Assembly (NCBI GenBank): GCA_951802195.1
Contig: OX637631.1
Location: forward strand, 310,001-374,000
DNA: 64,000 nt
Origin: Tausonia pullulans
Taxonomy: Eukaryota > Basidiomycota > Tremellomycetes > Cystofilobasidiales > Mrakiaceae
Direction of reading: 5' to 3'
In this document: piece after piece, positions 11,494-24,198 of the stretch
Layout of the letters: each line of letters opens with the position of its first letter
Position numbering within the stretch: position 1 is the stretch's first letter
Translations under genes and position numbers: made by a program
The notes under the pieces: generated by a model
Database searches by the model: none
Told to the model about the DNA's origin: nothing
What the model saw: only the letters and a program-made list of their open reading frames with translations

Positions 11494-14400
11494 ATGTTCT
11501 CGCCCTCTCATCGCGACGCTGACTCGCCTTTGTCCTCCTTCCCCCTCGTTAATGACGACGACGATCTCGTGAGCAGCTCGCCTCCCTTATCCTCCCCTTT
11601 CTAGCTCTTCGTGCGGCTCGAGAGTCTGGATTGACCTTCATCAATCACCTCTACCTCCGACTTGCTCAAGATGGACGACGGTGCGTGCCTCTTTCAATCT
11701 CCCCTCCTTCCTTCCCTTCTCGCTCGCCAACCATCTTGTCGCATCCTTTCATGGGGTTTGACTCTGAGCGACGCTTCTCCTCCCCTCCCTATCCCCTCGG
11801 ACGCCCACCCAGACGAGCGAAAGGACTACGACAGCTCTGACGGGAGCATCCCTGACCCGCTTGACGACCCGGAGGACCTACCGACGCCCTCGGGCTCGCC
11901 AACGATTAGCCGACAGGTGCGCGCCTTACCTCCCTCTCCCTCTCCCGACGAACACGAGATCGCACGCTCTTGGCCTTCAGGCGAGCTTCAGTCGCATTGT
12001 TAACGTATTTTCTTCTGTCTCTTTTCTATGCACCTCTCGTATCGTCTTCGGCCATCTCCTCGCAGACCCGACCGATGACAGCCAACGACATTCGCGGCCG
12101 GCTGCTCTCCTACCCCAACTCGCTGCCGTACGAGGTAGAGAGCCTCGCTGAGATGGACGCTCGCCTCGACTTCATCCTCACCCGGCTCCAAGAAGCTATC
12201 GCTGCCAAGGACTGGGACGTCGGCTTCTGGCGTTGGCATCGCGAGGTCGATCGCTGGCTGGCGATGAAGTACCCGCTCAAGCGTGAGCGACGGGCCGGGC
12301 TCGTGCGCATGTACTTCGAGCTTGCTGGTGAGTTCCCACAGCGACTGTAGAAGTGGGACATATGAGTGTTTGTGGGAGGGTTATGGCTTGCTGATGTGGT
12401 TGCCTTGCTTTCACTGCCATTGTTAGTTTCGCCCGGTATGGAGGCACGACTCGTTGAGGCGTTCGCGTCCATGGCCATAACTCTGGTGGAGTGAGTTGCC
12501 GTTCGCCGATCGGTCTCTAGTCATTATGCTTCTCTCTGACCCTACCGATCTGCTCTTCTGCAGGAAGAAGAACCGTATTTCAAGGAAAGACATCGTCCTC
12601 CCTTGGCGCCCTCTCTACGACATACTCCGCTACGAGCTCTTTCCCAAGGGGCGCAAGACGGGCCTCACGTGAGTCTATATTCTGACATCCACTTGAAAGA
12701 GGGACAGGAGCTGACAGGGGACTATTGTCGCCTTCGGACAGGAACATAGCTGGAGCGCTCCTCAGTCTCACCGAGGTCTGCCAGCGCTTCTTCCACCCAA
12801 GCGAAACCGACGCAATGCTCGAGGTCATCCTGCCGCTCATGGATGGCAATGACATCAACGTAAGCTATCCTTACCCGCAAGCTGCATGGAAAATCCTCCA
12901 GCTGACCTTTCCGATTCACTAGACTGTAATTGCGACCGAAGCATTCCTCGTCCACTTTCTTCCGATGACGCACCCTCAGAAGTGGCTCCCCATGAGTGAG
13001 TCGAAACGGAAGTTGCGATGACGGAAGGCTCCTGACGTGTATGGCCCTGCAGTGTTCCGCTTCTCGGCGACCTTCAACAGCGGGACCTGGGACGATCAGA
13101 TGCTCGACCTGCTGTCACGCCTCGCCGAGCTTCACACCGACCCTTCCGTCTCGGACCCCATCCGACTCTCACCCGACTATGCGTACGAAAATCTCCCTGA
13201 GGAGGACGAGAGTGCGCCCGAATGGACGCCTGAAACCGTTGGTTTAAGCGAGAATGGGTCCTCCTCGGCTAGCCTCAGGCTCGACCATCACTTGATCGAC
13301 GTCGACGGCGAGTGGCCGGGCATTTGGAAGGACGTCGGCATCTTCACCGAGGAGGAGTTCCGAGGCATTATGACGACGTGCCTCAAGACGATGGAGGGCA
13401 CCAAGCATGGCACGGGCAAGCACGCCGACGGCAAGCTCTCGGACACAATGCAGAAGATGAAGAAGCCGAGTGATCGCGTCCGTGAGTGATGAACCCTTTC
13501 TTCGTATGCTCTCCTTTCAGGCTGCAGCAGCGCTGACCCATCATTCTCAGAGTCCCTCGCCCACCTGATCGTCTACTGTATGGCGAACGACGCCCCGCAG
13601 CTGCCCAAGTCTGGCGCCGCCACCCCGAGACCGCTCTCGGCGATGAGCACCTTTCCGCCCAAGTCGAACGCCAACGGTCTCCTGCCCCCAGGAACAGCCG
13701 GCCCAGCCGCGCCGCAAAAGTATCTCGCAGGCAGCAAGGCGCTCGATGCTGTAGCTAAGCTCATCACCAACTGCGAGAGCCTGTTCCATCCTTCTGTTGG
13801 TCCATTTTTTATTTTTTTTCTTTTGTAGCTCGCGCACCTCAAAGCAACTCGTACTGACGCTATCACCGCGTCTCTTGCGCTCAGAACACGGCTCAGTCGA
13901 GTGTGACCACCTCGACCTTCATCTGGGCCCTCGCCGCTGTCTTTGCCAAGCGCTGGAAGAGCGAGGAGAAGGAGAGCTGCAAGACGCCAAGGGTGAGTCT
14001 CTCTGCTGTGATCAAGGCACTTCGGACCCACGCGGACGCTAACGTCTTGTCAATCGTAACAGTCCCGCCGTCTGACGAAAGAAATCAAGCGCGAGTTCTG
14101 CACGTCCCTTCGGACAGTCGCCCTCCTCTCGATGTTCTCCAAGGTCGAGACAACCATGGCGCTCAGCCACGCCTGCCTCCGTTACTTAAGCTACCTGGAG
14201 CCGAGTCTCACCATTCAGTCGATCCTCGATCGCGCGTACCCGTCTCTCACGGGGCTCGAGGAGGTAAGTCGCTAAGTCTTCATAAATCCTATTCCTTGCT
14301 GTCGCTGACTAATCGGATGTTGTAGACGCATCGGACGCCCGCCGTCCTCACCTGCCTCGCTGCGTGCTCGATGCCGCTCATGTCTCGCGAGATCTATTAC

Positions 14401-17400
14401 CTCGGAGGTCGCAACCTTGTGCCGCTGCTCGAACTGTGTCTGCCGGTGCGTTCTTGTGTGCTGAGTTGCGCGATTTGACCACTCAACCATCCCCTTGACG
14501 CTTTCCCGCACTTGTCATCACAGGGAATCGATCTTAACGATCCGATGAAGGTGTGCTTTTGGGTGACTCTTATCCTGCTTGCTTCAGCTGTTGAGCTTCT
14601 TCGTCCTTCTCTCCTCGCAGACCGTCTCGACCACCTGGGTGAGCTCCGCAGACTGAGAAGGATGACCGTACCAAAGCTAGCTGCTGACAACGCGTTCCCG
14701 TTCACAGTTTATCTCTAACCTTGTCCAGTTCGTCTCTCTCGCGGACCTCACAGATTACGAGCCCGACGAGGGCGCCGACCCAGCCCCCTGGCTGCAGTCG
14801 ACCTCGCTAGAGATTGACCTCTCGCGTGATTTGGACTCGTCCGACGTCGAGCCGCCCTTGCCTGTCGCCGAAGAGAACCAGGCGCTTCGGTACACGACTG
14901 GTTCACTCTCGGCCTGGCTCACGGAGTACATCTCGCGCGTGCTCACGCTGTTTGAAAATCTTCCTGATCAAGGTGGCAAGAGTCTTCGGACGGGAGGCAA
15001 GACGGAGGAGAGCGTCAATTCGAACGTCCAGCGGGCGACGGCTGCGGTTTTCTACCATCTCTCAGACCAGCTCTTTGACCAGGCGCTGGACCAGATCTAC
15101 GAGTATGCCAAGACGACAGGCGAGTCCTCCCTCTGCTTGACTTCTTCTCCCTCGGTCATCTACTGATCTACCTTGAACGCTTAGTCCGAGGTAACACCGT
15201 CCTCGTCGTCGCCCAGGTTATCTCGTCACTAGCCAAGGTTGACTTCAAAAAGGTGCAACTGCGTCCCCGATAATCTTCTCAGCTAGGATTATTACCGCCT
15301 CTGACAAGCTCTCATACTATCCGCAGACCTTCGACAAGTTCTTCCCACTCTGTCGTGACAAAATCCACTACGAGCTCGAACAGGGCGCTTCCTCAGTTCC
15401 CACCTCCTCGGCTTCGCTCCCATCGTCCTCCGACACAACCCTGCATGCCTGTTGGTCCAGCCTGTCACACTTGCCCTCAATTCTTTGCCCAACCTGAACT
15501 TGTTCTTCTCTGCAGATATGTCCATCATGTCAGCCTGTCTGGCTTTCACCGACCCGTCGGTGAGTCCTTCTTATCTTCTCTCGGCCCATCCCTCAGCTTC
15601 ACCTGACAGCGACATCCTCTCTGTTCCCAGATCCTTTCCCACCAGGACAACCTTGTCAAGCTCATCCTCTTCGCTGTCGAAAAGGCCAAGAATGAGCGGG
15701 CGTGGTCAATCCTCTCGCGCTGGATCACTCGGATACTTGTCCGGCTGACAACTTGCTGGACCGAGGATACCCGTTTCATCAACCGGGACGAATGGCGCTC
15801 CGAGGGTGCGTGGTGGCCCTCGTTTGGACTGTCTACGTACAGAAATACTTCCTTCTTGATTGACTTATTGCAGCTTCTCTTGACAGACTTCAAGAAGAAC
15901 AGCCACCTCTACTGGGGCAAGTGCTATCGCATCACCGAATGCAAGATTGACTGGCACACCCCCAGCGAACCCGAGCTCGCGTTTGCGACGCGTCTCATTG
16001 ACGAATGCATTATTCCGTGCCTGGAGGGCCTCGAGAGCGGCATCCCGAGCGGTCCCCCGTCCAAGGCTTGGACTAACGCCTTCTGTGAGTTTGGGTGTGG
16101 GCGGTGCCTGAGATGCAGACCTGACTTAAGTCCGTCGTCGAAACAACTAGGCAAGGACATGTCGTTTCTCCGTCATGGCCTCGAAGGTCTTCACTCGTTC
16201 TACCTCGAGGAGCCGTCGACGAAGCTCGGTGGTGTCTCCGTCAGCGACCGAGGAGAGTGCCCCGAAGAATTTCGCGCACCTCTGCCACCCTCCAAGGCCG
16301 CCTTCATCCTCACAGACCCGAGGGATCCTAAGCACCAGGCATTCGCGGCCCTTAGAGAGCGGATCGCCAAATTCCTCATCAACGCGGCCGTCTACCTTCG
16401 CAGCCAGGGCGGCGACGACTCGACGGATGCCGTTATCAACCTCATCAGCACTGTCTCGAGCTTCATGCTTTGTCAGGGCATCGATACGAAGACGTACGCC
16501 GCCCGCAAGGCAACTTACGACCTCCTCCAAAAGTCGCTCAAGATGCACGTCCGCCAGAAGGTCCTCCCGAGGAAGGTCTGGGTCGCCCGGGCCGAGCTCT
16601 ACAGTGGTGCGTCATTCTACCTTACTGGTCGTCGTGGCGATACGTCTCAGTTGACCCTGCTCTACCTGCTTGTGGGAACATCGTTTAGCCGCTCGATCTC
16701 GTGCCACCGGCTGGTCTCGTCGGCGGTCAGCCCTTGACGACGAGCTCATCCGCAAAATTATGGACTTTGCCCTCTCTTCATACACCCGGAGTGAGTGCGC
16801 GTTCAGTTCAACCTGCGCTCTACCCTGCTGAAGCTCTCTCCTGGTTTGCAAGTCCGTAAGCATGCCCAGAACACCCTTGACGCCATCTCGCGCGTCTATG
16901 ATGGGACCAAGTCGCTCGTCTACCCGACAATACTCGCTTCACTCCAGAAGGGGGTCGATGCGGACCAGATGAAAGGAGGTAAGCAACGCCAGACACACTA
17001 ACAGATAGGCAGTGGCTATGGCTGACCCATTGCCTCAGCTCTCTATACAATTGGTGGTAAGAGCTTTGCCTCGTTCAGCATTCTCGACGCTCGCTTCTTC
17101 GGCGACTTTGTCATCACCGTTCTCAAGACCCAGGACCAGGAAAAGGCGAGCATTCAGGCGCTCGTCACCAAGATCACTGAGGATACGTCAGTGCCTTCCT
17201 GCGTTTTCAGCAGTTGTCGCCGCCCTGACTTGCTGCTTACTCTCGCAGGATTATCCGGACCGCCGAGCCTTCTTCCCTCCGATCGAACGTGCCGAACGCA
17301 CGCCTCGACGCTGCCGTCGATGGCCTTGTACCTGTCAGCGCACGCAAGCCGTCCGATCCGGCCATTGTCGCCGTGCTTCGCCAGAGCGTCGAGCAGAGGC

Positions 17401-20400
17401 ATGTCATGCGGGACGCCGCATTTGACAGGCTGGTCGCGGACCTCCTTGACCTCGCTGAGAAGTGAGTTCGACATATCATCAGCGTACATGCCGCACCACA
17501 TTTGACCCCTCTTCGTCACCCTCGTTCTTCGCACCGCCTTGCCAGGCCATCGACCCACTGGCGCTACCAGGTCTTCGCCTCACGCTACCTGCGTGCTCTC
17601 ATCCGCAGGGACAGGTCTCTTAACCCTCGTGTTGCTGCCTTCTTTGTGGCTCGGGTCGTTGACGAGCTTCCGTTGCTGCGCCACTATGCTCAGCTGTGTG
17701 TGCATGATTCTTGATCTATGTACGCCGCATATGCTGACACAATCGCGGCCTCGCTCCAGTTCCCTCACCAAATTTCTCCACTTCGCCAAGCTCCGCTCCC
17801 TTACACACGGCTCCGAAGAGTTCCTGCTCCTCGAGAAGTCCACGAACCCACTCAAGCACACCCAGTCAGTGACGGCCGAGTTTGCCGCTGAGTTCCTCAC
17901 CAAGCGCCGCGTTCCGCTCGCCGACGACGACTGCACAACCCCGCTATTCGACAAGCCGACTTCCGGTTGGCTCGCTTGGGACAAAACCATCACGGGTCAC
18001 GTTCTCGCGCCGTTCGACAGCCCGGCATTCGAGTGGGACCCGACTTCGCAGGAGGCCCTTGGGGCTCTTCGCGAGGCCGTTCAGGACCCTGCGTGGTGGA
18101 AAAAGGTGGGTGCTACTTCTCGATATGTAGTTAAGAGCATCGCCGACGCATTCTCTTCCCTCTTTCTCTCTTAGCTCGTCACATGGTACGCGCAGGAGGA
18201 CGCCCGGACGTATCTCGTGAGCTCTCCCCGTTCTCTCTTCCACGTTCGCACCCACTCATACTTGGCGTCATTGCAGAGCGGCGACTCGATCAACTTCATC
18301 AAAAGCCTCTCGCAGGCTTTTCTCGACCAGCCCTTTAAGATGGCAAAGCCATTCCTGTGCGTCAGATGACCGGACGCTTTGCGGGCGCATTGCTGACAGT
18401 CGTTGTTACCCCCACAGGGACGAGTTTGTCGATGACAAGGACAGCACGCGGCACAAGCAGAGGGCCCTCGCCGAACTCGTCTCGGGTTTTGTCCGGGGTA
18501 GCAAGCACTGGCCCGGCCGCGCTCGCAAGGAGCTCTGGGAATGGCTCACCCCAGCGCTCCCTAAGATGTACGCGCTCATTCGGCCGGACACTCTCAGCTG
18601 GTGAGCGGCCCAAATTCGGCCTGTGCCAATTAGATCGCATCTGATTACTCCATGCTGTAATTTTGAAGCTGGACCATGTTCTACGAGTTCAACTTCTTCA
18701 AACGTGACCCACGCCGACTTCAGCCCATGGTCGACTTTGTTCTAGAAACGGCCCGTTCAGCAGACCTAAGCGCCGGTAGCGCGTTTGGCATCACCAAGGC
18801 ACTCACGTTCCTTAACTCACTCATGCGCTGCTTGTCCTGGGGCTTCGAACCATGGACTGGCAACATGAAGGAGGAGTTCTTTGCCGCGCTTGATAACGAC
18901 TACGCAGAGATTCGGGACTTACTCGCCGATAACCTCCACCGGCTTGAAAAGCTCACTGTGCGTCAATCAGCCTGCATTTCACGAGAACGTGCGCTGACTC
19001 CTGGCCGCCCGCTCAATCCCGCAGTGGCGCGTAGGATGCCTCGAGCCGCTGGACTTCGTCGAGAAATGCCGAGACCCGTCCATTGACGTCCTCGGTCTCC
19101 ACCGAGCCACCGATCTGCCCCGCATCCGCGCCTACGTCTCTCAGCTCGTCATCTGGCGGGAGGAGCGGCCGTCTGGTCCCGCCGGACCCTCCTCAATTTA
19201 CGACAAGACGTCGATGTCGCTGCTTCGATAGTGAGCACGCCGTCTCGTAAAGGTGGCCCGCTTTTCATATCTGACTAGCCCGGTCTCGCTGTATCTCTCT
19301 CGCTACAGTATGCAGCGTAGCGTTGGCGACCTCAATGGTGCTGCCTCGTTCGACTCAGCGCTTCTTCTCCTTCCGGAAATCTTCCAGATGAGGTGCGAAC
19401 TCTTGTCTGTTGACCCTCAATCTGTTCACGAGGCGCGGGCCTGACGCAGCTAGCAACTCAGGGAGCTCAAAGACTCGCCGGAGATGCAGAAGCAGGCCGC
19501 CCACGTTCTCGCCTTGCTCGCCTCAGTCTCCCCCCCCCAGGACACGGTCAAGCCCCTCATTTTTGTCTTACTCCAAACCCTCAAGTCACATGCCGTGAGT
19601 TGTATTTGAACATTTGATGCTAGACTATGCTGACAAAGTGAGTGTCTCGATCAGTCCTGGCACATCCGGCTTCATGTCCTTCCCGTGCTTGCGACGGTGT
19701 ACTTCCGAGGTGATTCCCCCTCGGCTTATTACTGTCGCTTGTCGCCTTCTTACGTGTTGTCATCTACAGGCCTCCCCTTGATCGATGAGGCCACCGCGAC
19801 GGCCATCATGGACGTAAGTCTTGAGCCGCTTGTGGGCTCGTTGGAATTGTGAGACATTCTGATGGCTCGATGCTTCACCTCAGACTCTCACCGCCTGCCT
19901 CGATGATGACAATCTTGAGGTCCGCGACGTCGCGTCGTCCGCACTCTCCGCCGTTCTCCGGTGCTCGCGACGCGAAAGCATCGTTGTGATCAAGGTACGG
20001 GCTCTTCTGCCAGAGTAACGGGGTCTATCGTTCACTAAGGGTCTTTCTTCGTTCTATACTATTAGAACCGATTCCAGGACATGCTCCGCAACGCGCACAT
20101 CCCGAAGCGCAGACTCCCGGACGGATCCCAGGACCCAGCGTATGCCCTGGCCCTCAACAAGACGCATGCGGCCGTTCTCGGCGTGAGTATGAGGCAGAAC
20201 GTGGTGAGCTCGAGTGTCCTGGACTGACTCGTACTTCTTTGCTGCTGCTACTTTTGCCGCAGATTGGTGCCATCGTCGAGGCCTTTCCATACACAGTGCC
20301 TTCGTATATCCCAGGCCTGCTTGCGGACACACTCGCTGTCCATGCCAGTGATCCTCAGCCCGTTTCGTAAGCATGTCCCCTTTTTCGAAGGCGGATACCG

Positions 20401-20705
20401 CAGTCATTGAACCCTTGTAATTCCCGGCATCGCAGCACCACCGTCCGAAAGATCGCCGCTGCCTTCAAGGCCAGCCACACCGACACGTACGCGCGCTACT
20501 TGCATTTCTGGCTGGGTTATCTTTCTCTGCTGAGCTACCTCCAACGCTTTTGTACAGCTGGGAACACCATGACAAGAGCAAGTTTACTGAAGACCAGCTC
20601 TCCTCGCTTGCTTCAATTCTTAGTGTGAGTGTCGGCTCTCCCGATTCACTGGAAGATGCGAAGCTGACCCCGTCTGTTCTCTAGGGAACGAGCTACTACG
20701 CCTGA
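11494..20705 (+). CDS. BLM10: proteasome activator BLM10/PA200
   Basis: Giant HEAT-like-repeat protein that caps the 20S proteasome in nucleus and cytosol and stimulates ubiquitin-independent peptide and histone degradation. The gene has dozens of short introns. The first exons join in phase: ATG 11494 (MFSPSHRDADSPLSSFPLVN), a micro-exon near 11671 (MDD), then DERKDYDSSDGSIPDPLDDP, then PMTANDIRGRLLSYPNSLPY. Family blocks follow: WDVGFWRWHREVDRWLAMKY, LPWRPLYDILRYELFPKGRK, EAFLVHFLPMTHPQKWLPM, PALLNPC-type N-terminal repeats, LTLFENLPDQGG, and FKKNSHLYWGKCYRITECKI. The last exon gives GTSYYA then TGA at 20703-20705. SYYA is the HbYX-type tail with which BLM10/PA200 docks into the 20S alpha-ring pocket and opens the gate, so the 3' end is well fixed. 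Total length is roughly 1,900-2,000 residues, normal for the family. The catalogue of inner junctions is approximate. Confidence 0.93.
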
Positions 20706-20926
20706 TTGATGGATTGGACCCTTCCGTTCTGTTCTCTCTCTCCCTCTTGCTACTCCTTCTCCCTGTATCGCAATATGAGTCATGTCATTTCTTGCCCGTC
20801 TCATGAAAGATGTGACCAAGTAAACAGGATGTAGGGTCCAAGCGCACCTCGCTCCAAGCCGTCCAGCTGTTCGCCCTTTCTCTTTCTGTCCCAACTCTCA
20901 TCTGCGCGGCACTCAACACACGCACA
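20706..20926. other. intergenic BLM10-LTO1
   Basis: A gap of 221 bases between two same-strand genes, holding the BLM10 3' flank and the LTO1 promoter. Nothing else is visible; the 82-codon minus-strand frame across it is a chance frame. Confidence 0.5.
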
Positions 20927-21769
20927 ATGGACGACACGCTTGACCTCGAACCCCTGATTCACCTCGAATCGAAGTGAGTAAGCACTTCAGTTCGAGACGG
21001 ATGCCGTGGCTCCACATCCGCTACGCCGTTGGACTGGCTGAAACTGACAAGCGACCCTCCACCAGCTTCTACGCCTCAGGCTTTGAGGGTGGCCATGCCC
21101 ATGGTGCCCTTCACGGAACCTTCGAAGGCCGGGCTCTCGGCAAGGAGAAAGCGTTCGAGCTCTGGGAAGAGGTCGGTTACTACGCAGGGATCGCACAGTT
21201 CTGGCTTGCCGTCCTCGGCGAGAGGGAGAGGTGAGTCGCTGTTCTGCTTTCGCTCAGGCTTAGATGAGACCTGTCCCATAGCTAACCAATAGCCTTGCTC
21301 TTTGTCTGTCTGTCTGTCTGTCTGTCTGCTTGTCTGTCTGTCTGCCACATCGCGACGCCGGCTACGCGTGCTCCTTCACTCTCTATCTCTCAGCCGCGGT
21401 CATACCAACCTCCTCCAGCTCCTCCATCTCGTCTCCCTCTTCCCCCTCATCAACCCGTCTTCCACGCCTACCCCCGGCCCAGTCGCTACAACCGAGGCAT
21501 CCTCTGAAGGTACCGCCGTGGCTCCAGCCGCGCCCGAGACGGATCTCGCCGCGCTCCTCGAGCGGATTCGCGCGCGCTACAAGCTCACCTGCTCGACGCT
21601 CGGTGTGAGGCCGCGAATGCGCGTCGCGGCTGCGTCTGTGGGAGATGAAGCAATGGAGGGCGGGGACTCCATCCTGAACATGGGCATCGATGGCGGAGGG
21701 GGGGATTCTGAGAAGAAGACTGTCGTCGTTAACGGAGTCGAGGTCGGATCGAGGGATCTGGCCTTCTAA
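20927..21769 (+). CDS. LTO1: LTO1 (ORAOV1) homologue, Yae1/Lto1 family Fe-S adapter
   Basis: Partner of Yae1 in the adapter that brings the Fe-S assembly (CIA) machinery to the ATPase Rli1/ABCE1. Three exons: MDDTLDLEPLIHLESK; then FYASGFEGGHAHGALHG, EGRALGKEKAFELWEE and VGYYAGIAQFWLAVLG; then RGHTNLLQLLHLVSLFPLIN to TAA 21767-21769. The second exon is the hallmark of the Yae1 N-terminal domain, with glycines every four residues (deca-GX3-like) followed by Glu-Gly-Arg and an aromatic helix. The third exon has an acidic/Gly-rich insert with LLERIRARYKLTCSTLGVRP and ends in RDLAF (see findings). The second intron carries a tetranucleotide repeat. The gene is tail-to-tail with TYS1, 485 bp apart. 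Family assignment is secure. Confidence 0.88.
21302..21344 (+). repeat. (TGTC)n microsatellite in LTO1 intron 2
   Basis: About ten TGTC/TCTG units with one interruption (CTGCTTGTC). It serves as an unusually long pyrimidine/GT tract upstream of the branch and acceptor region of the intron, and is likely length-polymorphic. Confidence 0.9.
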
Positions 21770-22254
21770 GGCGAGCCCCACGAGCGCTCATCAGGCAAGG
21801 AGTTTGCTCTTAGAGAAGGTTGAGGGAACGTGGCCCGACGCTAGAGCGGGGCGTATTTCCAGTTACAGCCAGGTGGGAGGTTCACATATGAGGATTCTCT
21901 GCTCTGTCTTCGCTTGACTGACCGCTCGTCTCCTCACCGTTGCAGTGTCGACAAGCTGGACATTGCTAGCGGGCAAGACGCAGACGACGCGAAGAGGTAG
22001 TAACGCGCCTGATGCGAGGTTAGCGACTACAGACGGGTCACTGGGCGGGGGGCACGCGAAAGATGGGAACAGAGAGGTGTAGTCAAGAACGCGCGCTGTC
22101 GGGAGAGTGAGACGGACTCCAGGCTAGCGGCGAGGCCACTGTGACCCGACTCGGCTCAGACTATTCAAAATCTCTCAGTATAAACACAGGCCAATCCTGA
22201 GAAGCGCGCATCATGAATCTCTAGTGCGACGACGTTATCCATTTTTCTGTTCCT
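21770..22254. other. intergenic between convergent LTO1 and TYS1
   Basis: Holds the two facing 3' ends. AAAATCTCTCAGTATAAACACAGG near 22167-22190 is locally AT-richer and could belong to a 3' end signal. No gene or stable repeat seen. Confidence 0.4.
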
Positions 22255-24198
22255 TCATTCGACATTGACCTCGATGCTCGCGACGGAAAGCCCCTCGATG
22301 GGAGCCACGAGACCAGTCGCGTCCGGCTTAGCAGCTACCGCCTCGGGAGCGGCTGCAGCGTCCTTGCCCTTCCCCTTGGGAGGGTTCTGGGGCTTCTTGA
22401 CCTAGAAGAGAGTCAGAAATGGTCAGATGAGATCATGTCGGCGATGTGGTGAGCCATGCTTGATCATCCTTACCTTCATCTTTTTCTCTGGCGGAGCCTC
22501 GACCGGGTAAGCGAGCGCGGCGGCCTTTCTCCACTCCTCGGATCCCTCAAAGGCCTCTCGGATGGGCTGAAGAAGGAGGTTGAGGGTGTCGACCTGGATG
22601 ATTCCGGATGAATAATCAGTCGCTGGCCGAGCTTTCGACGGCGAGCAGCACAGTGAAGGCACGCACCATGCCCTTCTTGAGGTCTCCCGGATGAAGCTTC
22701 TTCTCAGCGAACTCCTGCTCCATCGCAGCAAAGCTCGGGAAGTGGAGGTCTCCTCCGAACTTCTCAGGCCGACCAAGCGAAACGACGGTACCCTCCGGGG
22801 CGCCCTCGGCGATAAACGGGCTCCTGCCGTCCATCTTAAGCTTAAGCTCCGAGATAGGGATCGCCACGGCCTTGAAGAAGGACAGAACACCGTTCTCCTC
22901 AATATTGCCTTCCTCGCAGAAGGCCGTATTAATCTTCTTCTTGACGTCCGAGGCGCCGTCGAGGAAGTCGATCTTAGACTTGGGATCCGAGGACGACATT
23001 TTGCCGCCCTTGACGAGTCCGGGGACGATGGGGTTCATAAGGTGAGAGCGCTTCTTGTAGCCGAGCTTAGGGAGGTACTCCTCGGCGTAAATGAAGATCT
23101 TACGCTTTGAAGTCGGAAAGGAGATCGGGCGCGCATTGGATCAGCGTTCAGCGAACAAGCGACCCAGCCAGGCGTGCAAGCGAGGGCCAACCTGGTCAAC
23201 ACCTCCGAACTGGAAGTCGACATCGAGGTACTGCTCATCGAGCGCTTGGAGACCAGGGTAGAGAAGGCAGGAGAGCGGGGCGGTCGCGGACTGCTTGACC
23301 ACCTCGGCTCCAGCTCTCTTGGCATCATGGTCGGTCGACATAGAACTCAGCCGGTAGACGTCCATCGTGTAATCAGCTTTGAGCTGGTAGTCGCTGAAAG
23401 AGCGGGTGAAGTGGAGAATATGTCGTCAATGTACGGTCGCAGGACTGACAGCAGAAGGAAACTGAGCTGAGCATACCCAGCCCAGCCCACAGGGAAGACT
23501 CACGTTCCAACAACAAACTCGAGTTTGTCGACGGGGACGCCAATGGCCTTGAAGACGGTGATGAGGAGGTGGCGGTAGTACTGAACGCGATGAGCAACGA
23601 GGGCGAGGGGAGCTTTCTGCGCGTCCAGGAAGGCGTGAAGGTCTGGGAGGGAGAGCGGACACAGCTCAAGCTGTCAGCTGGCAAGCCCAGACTGCTGCAA
23701 TTGGCAGAACTAGAAGGCCACAGGACATACCGGCAAGGAGGATCTTGACCTGCAAGAATGCAATGGCGAAAGAGAAAGCGGTAGCTCCGGTGTCAGCGCG
23801 CAACCCAGGACGCGCCATATACGTGACTCGAAGGCAACAGCAGCGCGAACTGACGTGGACGCCCGCCTGGAGAAAGTCGGCGATTTTGGCGAGAGGCGTG
23901 AAATATCCGATATGAGCTGGATGTCAGATACAAGGGCTTTAGCATCGCAAGGAAGAGCGAGCGAAAGAGCAAGGCAGGCGCGCGTACGTCGACCGGTCGG
24001 GGCGGTTCCTGTGTGAGACCGTCGGGACCACTGTCAGTGTAGCTCTCAGTCGAACAAGCAGGCAGAGATCAATGCACCCCAATAACACTTGATCTCCTTG
24101 CCCTCCTCGATGAGCTTCTTAAGAGGCTCTCCGCCGAGGACTTCTTGGAGGTTGCGGGTGATTAGGTCGTATTTTTCGGTGCTAGACAGAGTGGCCAT
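22255..24198 (-). CDS. TYS1: tyrosyl-tRNA synthetase, cytosolic
   Basis: Class I aminoacyl-tRNA synthetase charging cytosolic tRNA-Tyr. Starts at ATG 24198 ([20 protein letters not shown]). Several exons then join in phase: [27 protein letters not shown] gives the HIGH-class motif (HIGY). Then come [60 protein letters not shown] and [20 protein letters not shown]. The KMSKS-class motif is [17 protein letters not shown]. The C-terminal part ([42 protein letters not shown]) is the eukaryotic anticodon-binding helical domain. A Lys/Pro/Ala-rich extension ([18 protein letters not shown]) follows, ending in EVNVE and a stop at 22255-22257. Catalytic motifs are intact. A short exon (about 20 nt) around 23990 carries part of TAPTGRP. 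Confidence 0.95.
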
